Assembly (NCBI RefSeq): GCF_002159975.1 | Contig: NZ_NFJR01000006.1 | Coordinates: 124,001 to 188,000 of the forward strand | From: Barnesiella sp. An22 | GTDB lineage: Bacteria; Bacteroidota; Bacteroidia; Bacteroidales; Barnesiellaceae | Direction of reading: 5' to 3' | DNA: 64,000 nucleotides | Shown: piece by piece, positions 17,347-26,139 of the stretch | Layout of the letters: every line of letters starts with the position of its first letter | Numbering within the stretch: the first letter of the stretch is position 1 | Made by a program: the position numbers and the translations under genes | Notes under the pieces: generated by a model | Told to the model about the DNA's origin: nothing | The model's database searches: none | The model's input: the letters and a program-made list of their open reading frames with translations, nothing else

Positions 17347-18009
17347 ATGAAAACCCAACCGACACATACCGTCCCCAAAAGCGGAGCAACCGAAAATATA
17401 GAAACCCGCATTATCGAAGCGGCCAAACAGGAGTTTATCGAAAAAGGATTCGAGCAAACCTCGATGAGCGACATCGCGGCCGTCGTGGGAATAAACCGCC
17501 CCACGCTGCACTACTACTTCAGGACAAAAGACAAAATGTTCCAGGCGGTCTTTGCCTCGATTGTGAGCAATTTCCTGCCCCATATCGATGCCATTTTTTC
17601 GCAAGACAAACCATTCGAAAAGAAACTGGAAGAGATTATCGACATCTATTTCGACATCTTCACGGCCAACCCCTCGCTACCCAAATTTATCGTCGGCGAG
17701 ATTCACCGCGACGTCAATCACCTCATCGATACCTTCTACATCCTGAAGTTCGACCAGTACCTGAGCCACATCGGCGAGCTGCTCAAGCAGGAGATTGACA
17801 AGAACCATCTCGAAAAGGTACCGATGCAGTTCCTCTTTATGACTTTTTACAGCCAGATTACCTTCCCGTTCCTCAGCCGCAACCTTTCGAAAAAGCTCTT
17901 TTTCCACGACAATCCCGAGGAGTATGCCCGGTTTCTGCCTCAATGGAAACAGCATATCATCGCACAAATCCTGCTCCTGCTCAATCCCCGGGAAGGCCTG
18001 CCCCTTTAA
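17347..18009 (+). CDS. TetR family transcriptional regulator
   Basis: A 220-residue one-domain-plus-ligand-pocket repressor. The N-terminal helix-turn-helix is clear at about residues 18-62 (IIEAAKQEFIEKGFEQTSMS, then GINRPTLHYYFRTKDKMF). The C-terminal helical half would bind an effector. It begins 5 bases after the activase stop and so shares its message. It probably controls its own operon through the palindrome at 13084-13103 (inference). Length is typical. Confidence 0.93.
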   Translation: MKTQPTHTVPKSGATENIETRIIEAAKQEFIEKGFEQTSMSDIAAVVGINRPTLHYYFRTKDKMFQAVFASIVSNFLPHIDAIFSQDKPFEKKLEEIIDIYFDIFTANPSLPKFIVGEIHRDVNHLIDTFYILKFDQYLSHIGELLKQEIDKNHLEKVPMQFLFMTFYSQITFPFLSRNLSKKLFFHDNPEEYARFLPQWKQHIIAQILLLLNPREGLPL

Positions 18010-18056
18010 AAGGGAGCACCCCCGTCGAATCACTTCGCCGGAGGCACCATTCACTG
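18010..18056. terminator. Terminator-like hairpin between TetR and a truncated DUF4465 gene
   Basis: A GTGCCTCCG...CGGGGGTGC hairpin lies just past the TetR stop codon. Its core, CGTCGAATCACTTCGCCGGAG, is repeated almost exactly in the terminator of the neighbouring DUF4465 gene (18753-18803), so it came with the gene duplication. It could serve the genes on both strands. Confidence 0.55.
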
Positions 18057-18105
18057 TAGCAGTAGAGACTTAGCTAACAATAATCATCATCACTTTTTAT
18101 AGAAG

Positions 18106-18562
18106 TCATTTTACAATCTTCACTCTGTACTCGCCACAGCGTATTACGTAAACACCCGAAGGATAGGCTGTCATATCGATAGTTGCAGTACCATCTATCG
18201 GCTGAGTCACAACCGGAGTTCCGCTCAGGCTGTAAAGTGTGGCGTCGACCCGACGATCGGACTCTACCCGCACTACCCCGGCCGCACGGTCGTAATAGGC
18301 TTTGACGGCAGGAGCCACAGCCTCTTCGACCGACGAGGGCGCAGTCAGAACCGTAAGACGGTCGAGGCAAAAGTAGGTCGGGGTCTTGGGTCCACGCTCG
18401 CCTGGGCGGCTCGACTCCATCGTGAAGTAAAGCGAAGCGACTCTTCCCAGCGGGCTCAAATCGACCCACTCCCACGATTTATTCAAAGTCCAGGTGTTGG
18501 AATCTTTGCCCCGGTAATCGGCCAGATAACAGTTACAATTAAAGCAAGTAATATTCTTCTCA
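18106..18562 (-). pseudogene. 5'-truncated copy of the DUF4465 T9SS-sorted protein
   Basis: The last roughly 150 codons parallel the C-terminal half of the intact neighbour at 18855-19817: YLADY, SWEWVDLS, LYFTMESS, YFCLDRLTV, then the linker SSVEEA and the sorting tail ending YRVKIVK. Going upstream, similarity stops near YLADY and an in-frame stop follows at about 18575. The first possible ATG (18486) would give 126 residues without a signal peptide. It therefore cannot be exported and looks like a remnant of a tandem duplication. Its 3' noncoding sequence is also duplicated. Confidence 0.75.
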
Positions 18563-18752
18563 TTTACAAATTCATTTTAATGGATTATTTCATTTCGTCC
18601 GCCTCTGTCTCCACTCTGGTGGAAGGCGATTCGATAGGATAACGCACCGAGTCTGTTTTCCCCCTACTGGAGAAATGAAAAAAAATGATTTCTCGAATAC
18701 TTTTGGCCTGAGAAGCGCAGCCATACATCTATTATACAAGCTATTACGACTA
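18563..18752. other. Intergenic stretch upstream of the truncated copy
   Basis: No reading frame with recognisable similarity. It replaces the missing first half of the truncated DUF4465 copy. I see no insertion sequence ends or target duplication. Confidence 0.5.
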
Positions 18753-18803
18753 TCAAAAAAAAGAAACGCCTCCGTCGAATCACTTCGCCGGAGGCGCCAT
18801 ACC
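18753..18803 (-). terminator. Rho-independent terminator of the DUF4465 gene
   Basis: CGCCTCCG/CGGAGGCG stem with a 14-base loop followed on the minus strand by GTTTCTTTTTTTT. It closes the cobalamin-riboswitch-led operon. Confidence 0.85.
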
Positions 18804-18854
18804 CTATGGCAGTAGGGACTTAACTAATAAATTATCATACACTTGCTATAAAAT

Positions 18855-19817
18855 TTATTTTACAATCTTCACGCTATAATCGCCACAGCGCACTACATAT
18901 ACGCCCGAAGGACAAGCGCTCATGTCGATTGCAGCCGTACCCTCTACATGCTGATTCAGCACCAAAGCACCGTTCATGTTGTATACAGCAGCCATAACCG
19001 GCTCGGCTGACTCTATGCGCACGGCACCATCGGCGCGATTGTAGTAGGCTTTAACGGCAGCTACCGTAGGCTCTTCGACCGACGAAGGTTCGGTCGACAC
19101 CGTGAGTTTATCGAGACAGAAATAGCCGGGTGTATTCATGCCCCATTCGCCCGTATCGCTCGACTCCATCGTGAAATAAATCGAAGACACCTTGCCTAGT
19201 GAGCTCAGGTCGACCCATTCCCACGAGTCGTTGAGTTTCCACTCGTCGGAGTTTTCCGAACAGTAATCGGCCAGATAATATTCAACCGTTCCTATTTCGT
19301 CTCTATTCCCGTCAAGGCCATGAGCTACCAACTTGAACCAGGAACCTTGTTCAAATTTAGCGGCATAATTATTCCCGTTTTTCATTACATAATAGGAATA
19401 GGGACTGTTGCACACATAGCAACCTACGGCATAATGAGGAGACGAAATCTTTACTTCACACGATTTCCAGTCTTCGGTTTCATTACTGGTTTCCCAATAT
19501 GCGCCCAGATAGGGAGTACCTTCACCGGCTACTCCCCCTTTGGCCATACACCCATATTGGTCGTCATAATCGGCCGAAGCTAAAATGGTGGTCATCTTAC
19601 TGGCAAAGAATCCACAAGAATACTGGGGAAAGGGCGACCTGTGTGCAAACGTAAACTCTTGGGATTTCACCTTGGCTTCACCATTAAAGACCTCGGTCCA
19701 CAAGCCATCTTTGTCATAATTAATAGGTTCATTGGGGGTAGACAAATCCAACACAATGTTTTCGGCCGAAGCCATGCCGCTCAAAAGAACAGCCAACGCA
19801 AGTAAAACTTTCTTCAT
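18855..19817 (-). CDS. DUF4465 secreted protein with T9SS sorting tail
   Basis: A 320-residue exported protein. The signal peptide is about residues 1-18 (cut at ASA-EN). The DUF4465 domain spans about 20-235, with markers GAYW, GCYVCNSPY, WEWVDLSSLG and PGYFCLDKLTV. A short linker with SSVEEP leads to a T9SS-type tail (AVYNMNGALVL... PSGVYVVRCGDYSVKIVK). It should be secreted by T9SS and attached to, or released from, the cell surface. DUF4465 genes recur beside cobalamin-uptake genes in Bacteroidales (recollection, not checked). Here it is the third gene behind cobalamin riboswitch 2, which supports a B12-related surface role. The binding partner is unknown. Confidence 0.85.
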   Translation of the reverse strand: MKKVLLALAVLLSGMASAENIVLDLSTPNEPINYDKDGLWTEVFNGEAKVKSQEFTFAHRSPFPQYSCGFFASKMTTILASADYDDQYGCMAKGGVAGEGTPYLGAYWETSNETEDWKSCEVKISSPHYAVGCYVCNSPYSYYVMKNGNNYAAKFEQGSWFKLVAHGLDGNRDEIGTVEYYLADYCSENSDEWKLNDSWEWVDLSSLGKVSSIYFTMESSDTGEWGMNTPGYFCLDKLTVSTEPSSVEEPTVAAVKAYYNRADGAVRIESAEPVMAAVYNMNGALVLNQHVEGTAAIDMSACPSGVYVVRCGDYSVKIVK

Positions 19818-19843
19818 TGCTATATGATTTAATTGGTTGATAA

Positions 19844-22024
19844 CTATCGTTTTACAATTCGCATATTTTTCACGCTACCGCCATTTTGGACGGTCAGCAC
19901 ATAGATGCCCGGCGCAATGGACGACAGGTCGACGGCCGCTTTTCCACCCGAGACGACACCCCGGCAAACGGGTATGCCCCGCAGGTCGACCAGCCCGAAT
20001 ACCGAACCGTCGACGGCTACAATCGTAAGCCGGTCGTGCACCGGGTTGGGCCAGGCCTCGACGGCAGTACACATCGCCTCGTCGATACCGCTCGCCTCGG
20101 TCACCTGCACATCGACGGTGCGGGTCGCCTTTTTCCCGTTCGAGTTGACCGTGAGGGTCAAGCGGGTATCCCCTATGCTCACGCCGCTCACCGTGAGGTC
20201 ATAGCCCGAGATGCGGGCCGTAGCAACCGAGGAATCCTCGACCTCGACGGCCGACACAATGGAGGCCGACAGATTGTCGGCATCGGTCACTGCTTCGAGC
20301 AACGAGATTTTTACCGGCTCACGGCCTATCGACAGCCGGTCGGGAAGAGCGATGACTGGCGCCTCGTTGTCGGGAAATACCGGCAGGGCCGGGAACCAGT
20401 AGTAGGGCTCGAGCTCTATCGTACCGAGCAGCTCGCCCGAAAGGCCGTCGACCACATGCACCCAGTTGTTCATGTAGTGCGACAGGTATCCGCTCTGGGT
20501 CGCCGTCACAATCAGGCGGTCGTTTCGCGGGTCTACCCGCAGGCCGGCACCCTGGAACTGCTGCACATAGGCCTTGTCCTGGTCGGGCAGGGTGAAGAAG
20601 TCGGCATCCAATTCGTCGGTCGGAATATGATAACGTGCAATTTGGTTTCCTTTTTCGTTTGCAAAATAAAGAAAATTATTTCGATATGCCGCACACAAAC
20701 TGCCCGCATTCCACGCGCCCCAGGTGCTGGATACCCGGCAATCGTCGGGCAAGAGGCGGCTTCGGGTCTCGAGTGTAGCCACATCGATGCGCACGAGCGA
20801 CGTGGCATCGGCGGCCCACACGCCACCGTCGCGTCCCAGCGTCAGGGTCGAGATGGTAGGCAGGTCGATTGTGGCGTGCAACGTGTGGGTAGCGGCATCG
20901 ATTACCAGCACCCCCACCGACTGCTTGGCGGCAAACACATAGCTGCCGGCCCGCACCATGGCACCGATTTGTCCGGCATAGAGGCCGCCCTCGCCACCGG
21001 TCCCGGCTATCGTTTCGCCCAGACTCATCGACTCCAGATCGAGGCGGGTGATACCCGACGAGGTCCCTATGTAGGCCGTGTGTTCATCCACACCCACAAA
21101 GGAGCGCCCGTCGCCCCCTATCTCGTCGAAGGCGGCCACCCTCTTCAGGGTGAGGGCATCGGCCACCACCAGACGGCCTCCGGTCGAAGTGCCGGCCGTA
21201 TTGTTGGCCTGCTTCGAGACGAAAAAGAAGCGCCCGCCATAGATGGCGCCATACTGTGTGGTCACCCCCAGCGTTTCGCCGGGATTCTCCCGCCGGAAAG
21301 CCCGATAGACCCAACGTCCGTCGGACGTGAGGAAGTTGACCGTACCGTTGTCCCAGCCATACCAATCCTCATTGACCAGAAAGAGGCCCTGCGTGTAATC
21401 GACGGGGGCCTGTTCGTAGGGCTCCACCGCCACGGCCCCGGTATAGTCGGGGCGACTGCCGTCGGCCTTCTCGTAGAGAAACAGATAGGTAGCGCCGGCT
21501 TGCAGACGGGTGGCATTTACATCGGCCTCGACCGTAGTGCCGTCGGGCTGTTGTTCGAGACAGCGCCACACCCCGGGCTCGGCCTCCGAAGGCGAATTCC
21601 AGTGGTCCTCCTCATCGGTACAGGTCCAGCGGTTGTAGTTGCCGGGAGTCGAGGTGAAGAGACCCGACGTCTGGTATTTGGGATAGGTGGTATTGCCGCC
21701 CACAACGAGCGCGACGGTATTCTCGCCGTTCAGGTCGAAGCCGAGGCCGTCGACCGTATATCCGCCTTGACGGCGAGTGAGCGAAAAGAGCCGCGGGTCG
21801 GCCTTCACCACCTCGTTGAGCATAGCAATGACGGTAGTCTCGACGGTACCCCGATAGCCCCAGGCCAGCGCCTCGGGCGACCGTCCGTCGTTCCAGGCAA
21901 TCACCAGCGCCACCTCGGTATCGCCCTCGCCGGTCCAACTGGCAATATCGGCCAGCGGATAGGCCCCGACGAGCGCAAACAGGCTGCTCGCCCAGGCGGT
22001 CAAAAGGAGTACATAGCGTTTCAT
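19844..22024 (-). CDS. Surface beta-propeller (YncE/DUF5074-like) protein with shared N-terminal domain and T9SS tail
   Basis: A 726-residue exported protein with signal peptide (about 1-21). Residues 25-200 form a domain shared with the next gene upstream: SWTGEG, LVIAWNDG, LAWGYRG, ADPRLF, GLGFDL. A beta-propeller follows from about 215 to 560, with recurrent YxGTSSGI, VLVIDAATHTLHA and RLIVTATQSGYL blades like the YncE family that includes BtuG. A small Ig-like domain (about 560-640) and a T9SS sorting tail ending NMRIVKR close it. It lies 26 bases upstream of the DUF4465 gene and downstream of the leucine-rich protein, all behind cobalamin riboswitch 2. A role in capturing cobalamin or a cobalamin-protein complex is inference from the riboswitch and the BtuG-like propeller. 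Confidence 0.8.
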   Translation of the reverse strand: MKRYVLLLTAWASSLFALVGAYPLADIASWTGEGDTEVALVIAWNDGRSPEALAWGYRGTVETTVIAMLNEVVKADPRLFSLTRRQGGYTVDGLGFDLNGENTVALVVGGNTTYPKYQTSGLFTSTPGNYNRWTCTDEEDHWNSPSEAEPGVWRCLEQQPDGTTVEADVNATRLQAGATYLFLYEKADGSRPDYTGAVAVEPYEQAPVDYTQGLFLVNEDWYGWDNGTVNFLTSDGRWVYRAFRRENPGETLGVTTQYGAIYGGRFFFVSKQANNTAGTSTGGRLVVADALTLKRVAAFDEIGGDGRSFVGVDEHTAYIGTSSGITRLDLESMSLGETIAGTGGEGGLYAGQIGAMVRAGSYVFAAKQSVGVLVIDAATHTLHATIDLPTISTLTLGRDGGVWAADATSLVRIDVATLETRSRLLPDDCRVSSTWGAWNAGSLCAAYRNNFLYFANEKGNQIARYHIPTDELDADFFTLPDQDKAYVQQFQGAGLRVDPRNDRLIVTATQSGYLSHYMNNWVHVVDGLSGELLGTIELEPYYWFPALPVFPDNEAPVIALPDRLSIGREPVKISLLEAVTDADNLSASIVSAVEVEDSSVATARISGYDLTVSGVSIGDTRLTLTVNSNGKKATRTVDVQVTEASGIDEAMCTAVEAWPNPVHDRLTIVAVDGSVFGLVDLRGIPVCRGVVSGGKAAVDLSSIAPGIYVLTVQNGGSVKNMRIVKR

Positions 22025-22104
22025 CTCTTCTATCTCTTTTTTTGAGGGGAGCCTCCCGGAGCCGAGCCCCGGGAGGTCGCCCTCTATGCCATGACCTCGT
22101 TCGC

Positions 22105-25100
22105 TCAGCGTCTGAGATCGGTATTTACAAACACTTTCAAAACCTCTACCGAATGGTCGTCATACACGACCTTCACCAGATTGATACCCGGCACGGGAGC
22201 GGGCAACCGCTTGCCGTCGACCGAATAGTATTCGCGTGTCAGCACCACCTTGTCGGCCCCGACACCCTCGATGCCGGTGGGAGTAGCCACCCGGAAGGAG
22301 ATTCGGAGCGTCGCCGTCGAGGTGGTCAGCACCAGCGTATAGTCGCCGGCCGGGAGCTCCTCGCCCTCACGCACGAGCGTAAGCACGGCCCCTTCGCTCG
22401 AGAGCGAGAAGGTCTGCCCGGCAAGCTCGGTATCGCCCTGTTTCAGGCGGACCGTAACGGCATCGGCCTCCACGAGGCTGCGATTGAAGGTGATGGCAAA
22501 GGTGGTTGTCTTTCCGTCGATTTCGAGCAACTCGCCACCGTCGAGCGTCATCTCGGGAGCAGTCGATACGATGGAGAGTTGGGTGAGCCAGGGCTGTATG
22601 TCGAACGCCTTCCAGTAGTTGGCCTCGGCATAATCGCCGCACGACTCGGCCGGCACATAGATTTTACAGCTCTCGGGCACCTTGTCGAAGGTGTTCGAGC
22701 TGGCCCCCGAGGGGAGCGCGCTGTTGATGTAGAGGCTCTCGAGGGCCGAACAGCCGCCAAAGGTATAGTTTGCTACCGAAGCGATGGCGCCGTTTACCAC
22801 CACCCGGGTGAGCGAGGTATTGTTTCTGAAGAGGTTCGATTCGAGCGCCTTCACGCCGGTACCCAGCTCGGCCGACTGCAGGGCCGAACAACCGTAGAAG
22901 GCCGAGGCTCCCAACGAAGTTACCCCGTCGGGCACCACAATCGAGGTGAGCGAAGTACAGCCCGAGAAGAGGGCCGAACCCAGCGTGGTCACCTTATCGG
23001 AAAATTGAGCCGATTCCAGCCCCGTGCAACCGTAGAAGGCCGAGCGGCCGAAGGTGGTCACTCCGGGAGCATCGGGCAGACGTTTCAACCCGCGGCAGTT
23101 GTAGAAGGCGTAGTCGGCAATCTCGACAATCCGGTCGGAGAGCACCACCGAGTCGAGCACCGTACAGCCGTAGAAGGCATAGTCGGGAACTGAAGTTACC
23201 CCACCGCCGATGCGTGCCGTACGCAGGCCGGTACACTCTCTGAACACATAGCCGCCCAACATGGTCACCCGGTCGGGAATATCGACCTCGGTCAACTTCG
23301 CACACCCCTTGAAGGCATACTCCCTTATTTCGACAATCTGCTCGGTCAGGGGCAGTTGGCTGAGGCCGCTGTTCTGGAAGGCATATTTTCCTATCGCCGT
23401 AATGTTGGCGGGCAATACCACCGATTCCAGAGCCGTACAGCCGCTAAAGGCATAGTCGGGTACCGCAGCAATGCCCGTGCCGAGCGTGGCCGAGGTCAAT
23501 GCCGTACACTTTTCAAAGGCGTAGGAACCTATCGAGGTGATGCTGTTGGGCACCGTCAACTCGGTAATGCCCGTACAGCCCGAGAAGGCCGAGGCTCCCA
23601 GCGTCACAATCCGGTCGCTCAAGGGCAACGACTTCAACGCCGAACACCCTTTGAAGGCACTGGCCCCTATCTCGGTCACCGAGGGGCAGGCAATCTGCGA
23701 CAGCATCGTACAGGAGTTGAAGGCATAGTCGCCAATCTTGGTGATGCCGTTCCCCACGGTGAGGGTCTCCAGCTTCTTGCAGTTGCTGAAGGCATAGGTG
23801 CCCAGCATGGTGACACTGTTGGGAATATCGAGGGTCTGTATCGCCGCTCCATAGAAGGCACGGCTGCCAATCGACTGCAACCCGTCGTTGAGGGTAAGGG
23901 TCGTGAGCGGACAGTTGAAGAAACTCCACTCCCCTATCGTCTGCACCGTAGCGGGCAATACCAGCGAGGTGAGGCCGGCACTGTCGAAAGCGCGGTCGCC
24001 GATGGCGGTGAGCCGGTTGCCCAGCGTGAGCGACGTCAGCTTCTTGCAGTCGGCAAAGGCATAGTCGCCGACAGTCGTGAGGCCGTTGCCCAACGATACG
24101 GTCGTGAGCGAAGCGCACTTGCTGAAGGCATGGCTACCCAGCGAGGTCACCCCGTCGGGCAGCGACACCGAGGCGATGGCCGTCTCGGCAAAGGCATATT
24201 TCCCGATTTCGCGCAAAGCCGATTGCCCGGACAGGGTCAGGCTCTGCAAGGCACTGCAACCGTAACAGGCATAATCGCCCACCCGTGTCACCGTAGCCGG
24301 AAGCTCCACCGCAGCCAGAGCCGAGCAGCCGTAAAAGGCCGAATCGCCTACCTGCGTGAGCGAATGGCCCAGCGAGGCCGAAGCCAGTTTGACACAGCCG
24401 TTGAAGGCCAGAGCCTCTATGGTAGTCAGACCGTCGGGCAACGCTACGGCGGTCAAAGCCGTACAGCCGGCAAAGGCCGAACGTCCCAGAGTCTTGAGAT
24501 TTTCGTTTGTCGTGAGCGTAGTCAGTGCCGTACAACCGCCGAAGGCTTCGGCACCAATCGTGGCGGCCGACTCGGGCAGCTCCACGGCGGTCAGCCCCGT
24601 ACAGCCGTAGAAAGTCCCCTCGCCTATCGTCTGCACCGTGGCGGGGAGCTCTATCGAAGTCAGTTTGGTACACCCCATGAAAGCCATGTCGCCGATGGCG
24701 GTCACCGTACAGGATTGGCCATCGAGCTCGACCGTGGCGGGTATGGTCAAGGAGCCCGAAAAGGTTGCATACGAGTCGTCATACATGATAACTGCCGTGT
24801 GGGGAGCCTCGCCCGGAATGGCCACCACGGCCTTTTCGCCCACGGTGAGAGTGACCGGGTCGGTCGATACCGAGCCCAGCCGGTTTCCGGCCACACAATA
24901 GTAGCTGCCGGCATCGGCCGTCGTAGCCGACGCTATCGAGTAGACAGCCTTCACGGCCCCTTCGATGGCGACCTTGTCCTTATACCACTGATAGGTGAGG
25001 CTGTCGCCCCGGAATACCGGCACAAAAGCAGCCGGCTCGCCCGGCGACACCACCAGGCTCTCGGGCTGACTCTTTATCGAGGGTTCGGTGAGCCCGTTCT

Positions 25101-25773
25101 TGGCGGCAGCGGCCAGCGGTTTCCAGTCATACGACTGCATGCCGGCCGAGAAATTCCAACCGTCCCAACACCCGTCGGTGAGCTTACGGCCCGAGATTCC
25201 CATGTTGCTGTAATACCACGAATCGCTATCGGCCGACTTCGTCCAGTACGACCAGTAGCCCTGATACCACCCCGACTGCCAATAGTCCTCGGGGTCGGTA
25301 CAGCTCCACCCGTCGTAGGAGTAGCCCGACATGGGTATCAATCCCAACTCGTTGGCCTGCCGCACCTCACCATCCTTGACGATGGCAAAATCGCCGCTCT
25401 TGTTCACATCGTAGCCTAAGCCCGAGACCGTGCTGCCGAACGCCGTGCCCGACTCCGAGGCAATGACAAACCGCGGGTCGGCTGCCGCAATGGCCGTAAT
25501 CATGGTGGCGCCGGTAGCCTCGCCGTCCCAGCGGAAGCCCCACACCAGAGCACTCTCCTCGCCGTCGACATTCCACTGCACCGCCAGAGCCGCCCGGTTG
25601 GCGCCCTCGCCGGTCCAGTTTTCAATCATTTCCATCGTGAAGGTTCCATCGGCAATAGCCCGAGGCGATACCTGCTGCACGGCGGTAGGGTGCGGCCGCC
25701 CCTGCACAAGTATCTGTGCCGGCAACTGCATCACCGCAAACAGCAAAAGCATGAAAACATAAATCTTTTTCAT
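22105..25773 (-). CDS. BspA-like leucine-rich-repeat surface protein behind a cobalamin riboswitch
   Basis: A 1,222-residue exported protein. Signal peptide about 1-19. Residues 45-215 carry the same domain as the 726-residue neighbour (NWTGEG, LAVQWNVDG, LVWGFRWDG, ADPRF, GLGYDV). An immunoglobulin-like domain follows (about 235-310, YQWYKD... AGSYYCVAGN). Then come about 29 BspA/LRR_5 repeats of 22-24 residues (pattern LTSxxLPxxVTxIGxxAFxGC), about 330-1000. A beta domain and an unusual tail (VDGKRLPAPVPGINLVKVVY) end it. BspA-type repeats bind host or bacterial proteins. Placement directly after cobalamin riboswitch 2 means it should be made when B12 is scarce. That is unusual for this family and points to capture of B12 or a B12-carrier (inference). 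Confidence 0.88.
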   Translation of the reverse strand: MKKIYVFMLLLFAVMQLPAQILVQGRPHPTAVQQVSPRAIADGTFTMEMIENWTGEGANRAALAVQWNVDGEESALVWGFRWDGEATGATMITAIAAADPRFVIASESGTAFGSTVSGLGYDVNKSGDFAIVKDGEVRQANELGLIPMSGYSYDGWSCTDPEDYWQSGWYQGYWSYWTKSADSDSWYYSNMGISGRKLTDGCWDGWNFSAGMQSYDWKPLAAAAKNGLTEPSIKSQPESLVVSPGEPAAFVPVFRGDSLTYQWYKDKVAIEGAVKAVYSIASATTADAGSYYCVAGNRLGSVSTDPVTLTVGEKAVVAIPGEAPHTAVIMYDDSYATFSGSLTIPATVELDGQSCTVTAIGDMAFMGCTKLTSIELPATVQTIGEGTFYGCTGLTAVELPESAATIGAEAFGGCTALTTLTTNENLKTLGRSAFAGCTALTAVALPDGLTTIEALAFNGCVKLASASLGHSLTQVGDSAFYGCSALAAVELPATVTRVGDYACYGCSALQSLTLSGQSALREIGKYAFAETAIASVSLPDGVTSLGSHAFSKCASLTTVSLGNGLTTVGDYAFADCKKLTSLTLGNRLTAIGDRAFDSAGLTSLVLPATVQTIGEWSFFNCPLTTLTLNDGLQSIGSRAFYGAAIQTLDIPNSVTMLGTYAFSNCKKLETLTVGNGITKIGDYAFNSCTMLSQIACPSVTEIGASAFKGCSALKSLPLSDRIVTLGASAFSGCTGITELTVPNSITSIGSYAFEKCTALTSATLGTGIAAVPDYAFSGCTALESVVLPANITAIGKYAFQNSGLSQLPLTEQIVEIREYAFKGCAKLTEVDIPDRVTMLGGYVFRECTGLRTARIGGGVTSVPDYAFYGCTVLDSVVLSDRIVEIADYAFYNCRGLKRLPDAPGVTTFGRSAFYGCTGLESAQFSDKVTTLGSALFSGCTSLTSIVVPDGVTSLGASAFYGCSALQSAELGTGVKALESNLFRNNTSLTRVVVNGAIASVANYTFGGCSALESLYINSALPSGASSNTFDKVPESCKIYVPAESCGDYAEANYWKAFDIQPWLTQLSIVSTAPEMTLDGGELLEIDGKTTTFAITFNRSLVEADAVTVRLKQGDTELAGQTFSLSSEGAVLTLVREGEELPAGDYTLVLTTSTATLRISFRVATPTGIEGVGADKVVLTREYYSVDGKRLPAPVPGINLVKVVYDDHSVEVLKVFVNTDLRR

Positions 25774-25930
25774 TTCGGTTAAATCTTTAAGTATTAAAAT
25801 TGAACAATCGTTTTTGCCATTTCAATACTTGCAAGATATGGTTTACCCCTGCCCATAGAACCGCCTCCGGCCTGCCGGCCCGGAATCGTTTTTTGCCACA
25901 GCTCATACCTCGCAAGCTATCGGGACAATA

Positions 25931-26098
25931 CGCACGGCAGGTCTTCTGACTCACTCCGGCAGCCGAGGCCTTCCCAATCGCACGGATCAGTGGCTTGTCT
26001 CTCGGCTCCTTTTCGATGGAGTTCACAGCAGCGGGACTGTTCGGGACTCACACCCGATTCCCTTTTAATCGGCCTTCAACGGGCCGAACCGGTGCGCA
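25931..26098 (-). promoter_or_regulatory. Cobalamin riboswitch 2 (leucine-rich protein operon)
   Basis: The minus strand shows the conserved blocks of the AdoCbl riboswitch in order: AAAAGGGAATCGGGTG, CCCGAACAGTCCCGCTGCTG, GCCACTG, GGGAAGGCCTCGGCTGCC, and GTCAGAAGACCTGCC (25938-25954). It precedes the leucine-rich protein gene by about 155 bases. That leader region (25,774-25,930) has no other gene. The upstream flank (26,099-26,139) runs into the stop of the 401-residue lipoprotein gene. I see no clear TAnnTTTG box there, so read-through from the btuB operon is possible. Confidence 0.95.
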
Positions 26099-26139
26099 CT
26101 ATACGCTATTTTATTCTTACTATTCTATCTCTCTTTTTC

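Noticed and set aside
22105-25773. Leucine-rich repeats read as a CRISPR-like or DNA repeat array
   Set aside because: The near-regular 66-72 base periodicity comes from coding repeats with degenerate DNA and a continuous frame.
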